This document shows positions 4,716 through 9,256 of a stretch of DNA of 9,256 nt, piece by piece. The stretch comes from Crenotrichaceae bacterium. GTDB taxonomy: Bacteria; Pseudomonadota; Gammaproteobacteria; Methylococcales; DRLZ01. How positions within the stretch are numbered: position 1 is the stretch's first letter; the number at the start of each line of letters is the position of its first letter. Below the pieces are notes generated by a model. The model ran no database searches. It was not told the DNA's origin and was given only the letters and a program-made list of their open reading frames with translations. The DNA lies in assembly GCA_011322755.1 (NCBI GenBank), contig DRLZ01000203.1, positions 1-9,256 on the forward strand. Reading direction: 5' to 3'. A program made the translations under genes and the position numbers.

Positions 4716-6203
4716 ATGAACTACACTATTTGCTCTGTGGACCAGCTACAACAACCTGGCGATTGTCTGATAATAGGGTATTTCTGTGACACCGGGTTAG
4801 CTCCATCAGCGAAAGTGATGGATGACAAAAAACATGGCTGGATTAGTGAATTTATAGAGGGCGAGGGTTTTCAAGGAAAACCCGGGGATTCGTTACAGCT
4901 TACGCCAGCAGAAGGTGATGGTTATAAGCGTATTATTATTGTTGGTCTTGGTAAATCAGTTGAATTGAATGCAAAGGCATTTCGTAAGGCTGTCAGAAAA
5001 GCTGCAGTCATGCTTGCTTCAACCAAAGCGAAAAATGTCTTCTGTACATTGACAGAGGTCTATGTGCTTAATCAGGATAATCAGTGGAAAGCCCGTCAGA
5101 TAGCCCAGCATCTAACCGCTTCGACATATTCGTTTAATCAACTGAAAAGTGCTGATAAGTCAGAGCAAAAACTACAACAAGTTTTCTTGTTGTCTGTCAA
5201 TCAAGCTGATAATCAAGCGATTGAAACCGGTGTGGCGCAAGGTGATGCGATTGCACAAGGTATGCATTTCGCCAAAGATCTAGCGAATTTCCCTGGTAAT
5301 TATTGCACACCAACCTATCTGGCTCAGCAAGCAACTGAACTTGCTGGTCAATGCCAGGCAATGAAGGTAGATGTGATTGATGAAGAAGAAATGCAAAAAC
5401 TGGGGATGGGGTCATTACTATCGGTTTCCAGAGGAAGCCGGGAACCAGCAAAACTGATTGTGCTGGAATACAAAGGTGGATCAGATGATGATCAACCGGT
5501 GGTACTGGTAGGCAAGGGCATTACCTTTGATTCAGGTGGCATTTCAATCAAACCATCTGCTGCAATGGACGAAATGAAATATGACATGTGCGGTGCTGCC
5601 AGTGTATTAGGGACGCTGAAAACCATTGCTGAACTGAAACTGCCGATTAACGTGGTCGGCATCATTCCATCATCAGAAAATTTGCCGGATGGTTATGCCA
5701 GTAAACCAGGTGATGTTGTTACCAGTATGTCTGGCACGACAATTGAAGTATTGAATACAGATGCAGAAGGGCGTCTGGTATTGTGTGATGCACTGACATA
5801 CGCTAAGCGCTTTAATCCAGCCGTTGTGATTGATATCGCAACTCTAACGGGTGCGTGCGTCATCGCGCTTGGCAAGCATATTTCTGGATTGCTGGGGAAT
5901 GATGATGCATTGTGTCAATCACTCAGCGAAGCGGGTGATGCAGCAGGTGATCCAGTGTGGCGTTTACCGATGACCGAAGATTATGATCAGCAGCTAAAAT
6001 CCAACTTTGCGGATGTTGCCAATATCGGTGGGCGAGAAGCTGGTACCATTACAGCAGGTTGCTTTCTTGGACGTTTTACCAAGGATTACACGTGGGCTCA
6101 TCTGGATATTGCCGGGACAGCATGGAACTCCGGAAAGGCGAAAGGTGCGACAGGACGACCTGTTCCGTTGCTGACCCAGTTCTTGCTAAACCGTATTAAC
6201 TGA
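4716..6203 (+). CDS. pepA: Leucyl aminopeptidase (M17 family)
   Basis: This cytosolic, two-metal aminopeptidase removes N-terminal residues, preferably Leu, from peptides during protein turnover. In Escherichia coli the same protein also binds DNA, acting in carAB regulation and Xer recombination. The 495 residues are close to the E. coli length of 503. All catalytic and metal-binding positions are present at a constant offset: Lys267 and Asp272 (GKGITFDSGG), Lys279, Asp290, and Asp349, Glu351 and Arg353 in the NTDAEGRL signature. The N-terminal macro-like domain covers about residues 1-165 and the catalytic domain the rest. ATG 4716 follows AGGA (4702-4705) at ten bases. Gene order pepA-holC-valS is the usual gammaproteobacterial one, but a 143-base inverted-repeat element separates pepA from holC here. 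Whether this copy keeps the DNA-binding function cannot be read from the sequence. Confidence 0.98.
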   Translation: MNYTICSVDQLQQPGDCLIIGYFCDTGLAPSAKVMDDKKHGWISEFIEGEGFQGKPGDSLQLTPAEGDGYKRIIIVGLGKSVELNAKAFRKAVRKAAVMLASTKAKNVFCTLTEVYVLNQDNQWKARQIAQHLTASTYSFNQLKSADKSEQKLQQVFLLSVNQADNQAIETGVAQGDAIAQGMHFAKDLANFPGNYCTPTYLAQQATELAGQCQAMKVDVIDEEEMQKLGMGSLLSVSRGSREPAKLIVLEYKGGSDDDQPVVLVGKGITFDSGGISIKPSAAMDEMKYDMCGAASVLGTLKTIAELKLPINVVGIIPSSENLPDGYASKPGDVVTSMSGTTIEVLNTDAEGRLVLCDALTYAKRFNPAVVIDIATLTGACVIALGKHISGLLGNDDALCQSLSEAGDAAGDPVWRLPMTEDYDQQLKSNFADVANIGGREAGTITAGCFLGRFTKDYTWAHLDIAGTAWNSGKAKGATGRPVPLLTQFLLNRIN

Positions 6204-6224
6204 AGTTGATGTTACCCGGGAGAC

Positions 6225-6367
6225 TGTCCGAGACTAGAAAACCGGCTTCGGAAAAGTCGAATTTGGCCGCTTCCCATCTTCGTTCAATAGCGTAACGATT
6301 CGCTTTGGATAATGAAAAAACCTGACTCAAATCAGCTTTTTCTCGTACTGACTGCTAGTCTCGGACA
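6225..6367. mobile_element. MITE-like element with perfect 13-base terminal inverted repeats between pepA and holC
   Basis: TGTCCGAGACTAG (6225-6237) and CTAGTCTCGGACA (6355-6367) are exact reverse complements bounding 143 bases with no substantial reading frame. Inside the ends the similarity continues weakly: GAAAAgtcgaATTTG from 6251 resembles the reverse complement of 6326-6342 (GAAAAagctgATTTG). This suggests longer, decayed terminal repeats. The dinucleotide AC flanks both ends directly and could be a 2-base target duplication, though this is weak evidence. Size, symmetry and lack of coding capacity fit a miniature inverted-repeat transposable element. It fills nearly all of the 172-base pepA-holC gap. 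Confidence 0.72.
6314..6342. terminator. A/T-flanked hairpin inside the inverted-repeat element, possible bidirectional terminator
   Basis: GAAAAA (6314-6319) pairs with TTTTTC (6337-6342), and inside it CTGA pairs with TCAG around a six-base loop. On the plus strand the short inner stem is followed by CTTTTTCT, and on the minus strand by a comparable T-run, so it could end transcription from either side. The inner stem is only four base pairs, so efficiency is doubtful. If active it would separate pepA transcription from holC-valS. Confidence 0.35.
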
Positions 6368-6375
6368 ACCTTCTG

Positions 6376-6819
6376 GTGCCTGATTGTACCTTTTATAATC
6401 TTGGCACCAGTCAGCCCCGAGATCGCTATCATCTTGCGTGTCGGATAGCTGAAAAAGCCTATAAGCAAGGTCAAAAAGTCTTTATTTTGACCAGTGCTGA
6501 AGATCATATGCAGACCCAGACGATTGACAACCTGTTATGGTCTTTTCGCCAGGGCAGTTTTGTTCCGCATCAAACGGTGGGTAACGATTCACAAGTCCCT
6601 GCTGAGCAATTACCTAACACTGTATTAATCGGCACTGATCCTCGGGGTTGTATGGCAACCGTATTGATTAATCTAACCCATCAGGTTCCAGATAATATTG
6701 ACGCATATCAACGTATTGTTGAAATTGTTGATCAGGATCAACAGATAAAACAGGCAGGGCGCCAGCGTTATAAAACCTATCAGACGAATAATATACAATT
6801 GACAACTCACCATATTTAG
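6376..6819 (+). CDS. holC: DNA polymerase III chi subunit
   Basis: The chi subunit of the replicative polymerase's clamp-loader complex pairs with psi (HolD) and contacts single-stranded-DNA-binding protein. The 147-residue product equals the E. coli length and shares its landmarks: an initial FY strand (CTFYNLG), a helix with ACRIAEKAYKQGQKVFI, LLWSFRQGSFVPH (residues 53-65, matching the E. coli LW ... SFVPH block), a VLI strand, an IVEIVD segment, and a closing RYKTY (131-135). The start is GTG 6376; the frame is open back only to 6352, with no ATG. No Shine-Dalgarno is visible: the eight bases before the GTG follow directly on the right end of the inverted-repeat element. This suggests the native leader was displaced or that translation depends on the element's sequence. 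valS begins ten bases after its stop. Confidence 0.95.
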   Translation: MPDCTFYNLGTSQPRDRYHLACRIAEKAYKQGQKVFILTSAEDHMQTQTIDNLLWSFRQGSFVPHQTVGNDSQVPAEQLPNTVLIGTDPRGCMATVLINLTHQVPDNIDAYQRIVEIVDQDQQIKQAGRQRYKTYQTNNIQLTTHHI

Positions 6820-6829
6820 CCGCAAATTT

Positions 6830-9256
6830 ATGACAATCGACAAAACATACAACCCGCACGCAATTGAAACTCGCTGGTATACAAAATGGGAAGAGAATGG
6901 CTATTTTGCTCCCCGGGGAGATGGGGAAGCTTTCTGTATCATGATTCCGCCACCAAATGTCACCGGCAGCTTGCATATGGGGCATGCGTTTCAGGACACG
7001 ATTATGGATGCACTGACCCGTTACCACCGCATGAAAGGTCACCAAGCCTTGTGGCAGCCAGGGACTGACCATGCAGGAATTGCGACTCAAATGGTTGTTG
7101 AGCGTCAACTCAATGAACAAGGGATTACCCGTCACGACCTTGGTCGCGAGCAATTTATTGATCGGGTCTGGGAATGGAAGCATGAGTCAGGAAACACCAT
7201 CACCAGACAACTGCGGCGCATGGGAGCATCACCAGACTGGTCGCGTGAGCGCTTTACCATGGACGAGGGAATGTCCAAAGCGGTGCGTGAGGTTTTCGTT
7301 AAACTCTACGATGAGGGGCTGATTTATCGTGGCAAACGACTGGTTAACTGGGATCCTGTCCTGCATACTGCAGTTTCTGATCTGGAGGTGATTCAGGAGG
7401 AAACACGTGGGCACTTATGGCATATGCGTTACCCTCTGGCAGATGGCTCCGGCCATCTGATTGTTGCCACCACCCGGCCAGAAACCATGCTGGGTGATAC
7501 TGCTGTTGCAGTTCATCCTGATGATGAACGTTATCAACACTTTATTGGTAAAACCGTCAAATTACCATTAACAGAGCGTGAAATTCCGGTGATTGCTGAT
7601 CAATATGTTGATCAGGACTTTGGTTCCGGGTGCGTAAAAATCACTCCTGCCCATGATTTTAACGATTACGAGATCGGCAAACGTCATGATTTACCAGTGC
7701 TTAATATTTTTAACGCGGATGCCAGTATTAACGAGAATGCTCCGGCAGCGTATCAAGGCATGGATCGTTTTGCCGCACGAAAACAAATCATCGCAAATCT
7801 GGAAGCTCAAGACTTGCTTGAGAAAATAGAGGATCATGCCTTGGTGATTCCAAAAGGCGATCGTACCGGCGCAGTCATTGAGCCGCTGCTCACAGATCAA
7901 TGGTTTGTCAAGATTGAGCCACTGGCAAAGCCGGCAATTGAAGCGGTTGAAAGCGGGCGTGTGCGTTTTGTTCCGGATAACTGGAAAAACACCTATTTTG
8001 AATGGATGCGCAACATCGAGGATTGGTGTATCAGTCGCCAGATCTGGTGGGGGCATCGTATTCCTGCGTGGTATGACGCCGACGGCAATATCTATGTTGG
8101 GCACTCCGAGCAGGAAGTACGTGAGAAGCATGGGCTTGCTGAATCAATCAGTCTGCAGCAAGATGAGGATGTGCTGGATACCTGGTTTTCTTCTGCACTG
8201 TGGCCATTTTCAACACTTGGCTGGCCGGATAGCACCGAAGCATTGAAAACTTTTTATCCAACAACTGTGCTTGTCACCGGATTTGACATCATTTTCTTCT
8301 GGGTTGCCAGAATGATTATGATGGGGCTTAAATTTATGGGTGATGTGCCTTTCAGCGAAATTTACATGCATGGTTTGATTCGAGATGCAGCAGGGCAAAA
8401 AATGTCCAAATCCAAAGGCAATGTTCTTGATCCGCTGGATTTGATTGATGGTATTTCCCTTGAGGAATTGATTGAAAAGCGTACCACCGGACTCATGCAG
8501 CCGGAAATGAAGCCAAGAGTTGAGCGCGATACCATCAAGGATTTTCCAGATGGAATCCCGTCATTTGGTACGGACGCATTACGTTTTACTTTTGCTTCAC
8601 TGGCTTCGAATGGACGCGATATTCGTTTCGATCTAGGGCGAATAGAAGGTTATCGCAATTTCTGCAACAAGCTCTGGAATGCAGCGCGCTATGTGTTAAT
8701 GAATACCGATAGGCAGGATACCGGACTTGGCAGCGAAGCCAGAGAATACAGCCTGCCGGATCGCTGGATTCAGTCACGTTTGCAACACACGACGCAAAGT
8801 GTAACAGAAGCGATTGCCAGCTATCGTTTTGATCTGGCGTCACAAGCAATTTACGATTTTATCTGGAATGAATATTGTGACTGGTATCTGGAGTTATCAA
8901 AAATCGTTTTGCAACAGGACAATGAAGTCAGTGCCCGTGGAGCGAGACAAACACTGGTGACAGTTCTGGAAAGCTCGCTTCGGCTCTTGCACCCGTTAAT
9001 GCCGTTTATTACAGAAGAAATCTGGCAAAAGATCGCGCCTCTTGCTGGTGTTGAAAGCGAAACAATTATGTTGCAGCCATTTCCAATCGTTGAGGATGTT
9101 GCGGTTGATGTTCAGGCAGAATCAGAAATGGATTGGCTGATGGCATTTGTGCTGGGTGTGCGCCGGATTCGTGGTGAAATGAATATTTCGCCAGGTAAAG
9201 CATTACCTGTCTTGCTGCAAGGCGGTACAGATCAGGATCAACAATTTTACACAAAC
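6830..9256 (+). CDS. valS: Valyl-tRNA synthetase (3' end beyond the window)
   Basis: This class I aminoacyl-tRNA synthetase charges tRNA-Val with valine in the cytosol and edits mischarged threonine. The frame is open from ATG 6830 to the last base (809 codons); a full-length enzyme is about 920-950 residues, so the C-terminal coiled-coil arm is missing only because the window ends. Visible landmarks are PPPNVTGSLHMGHAF with the HIGH-type motif HMGH at 49-52, GTDHAGIATQ, the CP1 editing domain containing TTRPETMLGDTA (from residue 214), the W-x-ISRQ-x-WWGHRIP block, DVLDTWFSSALWP, and KMSKS at 524-528 followed by KGNV-DP. An anticodon-binding helical domain follows. ATG 6830 lies ten bases after holC with no clear Shine-Dalgarno, suggesting coupling to holC translation. 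No other start would include the conserved N-terminus. Confidence 0.98.
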   Translation, partial: MTIDKTYNPHAIETRWYTKWEENGYFAPRGDGEAFCIMIPPPNVTGSLHMGHAFQDTIMDALTRYHRMKGHQALWQPGTDHAGIATQMVVERQLNEQGITRHDLGREQFIDRVWEWKHESGNTITRQLRRMGASPDWSRERFTMDEGMSKAVREVFVKLYDEGLIYRGKRLVNWDPVLHTAVSDLEVIQEETRGHLWHMRYPLADGSGHLIVATTRPETMLGDTAVAVHPDDERYQHFIGKTVKLPLTEREIPVIADQYVDQDFGSGCVKITPAHDFNDYEIGKRHDLPVLNIFNADASINENAPAAYQGMDRFAARKQIIANLEAQDLLEKIEDHALVIPKGDRTGAVIEPLLTDQWFVKIEPLAKPAIEAVESGRVRFVPDNWKNTYFEWMRNIEDWCISRQIWWGHRIPAWYDADGNIYVGHSEQEVREKHGLAESISLQQDEDVLDTWFSSALWPFSTLGWPDSTEALKTFYPTTVLVTGFDIIFFWVARMIMMGLKFMGDVPFSEIYMHGLIRDAAGQKMSKSKGNVLDPLDLIDGISLEELIEKRTTGLMQPEMKPRVERDTIKDFPDGIPSFGTDALRFTFASLASNGRDIRFDLGRIEGYRNFCNKLWNAARYVLMNTDRQDTGLGSEAREYSLPDRWIQSRLQHTTQSVTEAIASYRFDLASQAIYDFIWNEYCDWYLELSKIVLQQDNEVSARGARQTLVTVLESSLRLLHPLMPFITEEIWQKIAPLAGVESETIMLQPFPIVEDVAVDVQAESEMDWLMAFVLGVRRIRGEMNISPGKALPVLLQGGTDQDQQFYTN

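Noticed and set aside
6312..6383. Short plus-strand reading frame (ATG 6312) running through the right end of the inverted-repeat element
   Set aside because: It has only 23 codons, with no ribosome site and no known match, and overlaps the holC start in another frame.
6668..7183. 171-codon minus-strand frame across the holC-valS junction
   Set aside because: It lies opposite two confidently identified genes and contains no recognisable motif.
7691..8131. 146-codon minus-strand frame inside valS
   Set aside because: It is a shadow of the valS coding sequence with no start signal or domain.

Overview
This window looks like a chromosomal segment of a free-living gammaproteobacterium of moderate G+C. 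The evidence is the pepA-holC-valS order, holC being a proteobacterial gene, together with an RDD membrane protein and short lipoproteins. I considered a Methylophaga-like or related lineage from the general look of the proteins, but the sequence alone does not settle the genus.

Layout. (1) Positions 2-2395 hold the 3' part of a large gene whose start lies outside the window. It encodes an S41-type peptidase domain, then a complete class-C-beta-lactamase/esterase-type serine hydrolase domain, then two tandem copies of a Trp/Gly-rich C-terminal domain. (2) A small lipoprotein gene follows at 2437-2778 and ends at a candidate terminator. (3) Positions 2857-2997 are a non-coding imperfect palindrome whose end motif occurs three times. 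(4) A second lipoprotein gene lies at 3036-3446. (5) The 390-base gap at 3447-3836 has no convincing intact gene. It holds another end-like motif, a possible decayed transposase scrap on the minus strand, and an extended -10 promoter near its right edge. (6) A two-helix membrane protein of unknown function is at 3837-4034, and an RDD-family membrane protein is at 4132-4539. (7) A second, degenerate copy of the 2857 repeat occupies much of the 4540-4715 gap. (8) The housekeeping block follows: pepA (leucyl aminopeptidase, 4716-6203), holC (DNA polymerase III chi, 6376-6819) and valS (valyl-tRNA synthetase, from 6830, cut by the window end).

A 143-base element with perfect 13-base terminal inverted repeats (6225-6367) sits between pepA and holC. 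It ends 8 bases before the apparent GTG start of holC, which has no visible Shine-Dalgarno sequence.

How the genes relate. pepA, holC and valS form a widely conserved neighbourhood of unrelated housekeeping roles. The two lipoproteins, the two membrane proteins and the serine hydrolase fusion are all predicted envelope or periplasmic proteins, but nothing in the sequence ties them into one pathway. I see no defence system, CRISPR array, intact transposase, rRNA or tRNA. The most interesting material is the intergenic mobile-repeat architecture and the unusual multi-hydrolase polypeptide; I do not claim a wholly new system.
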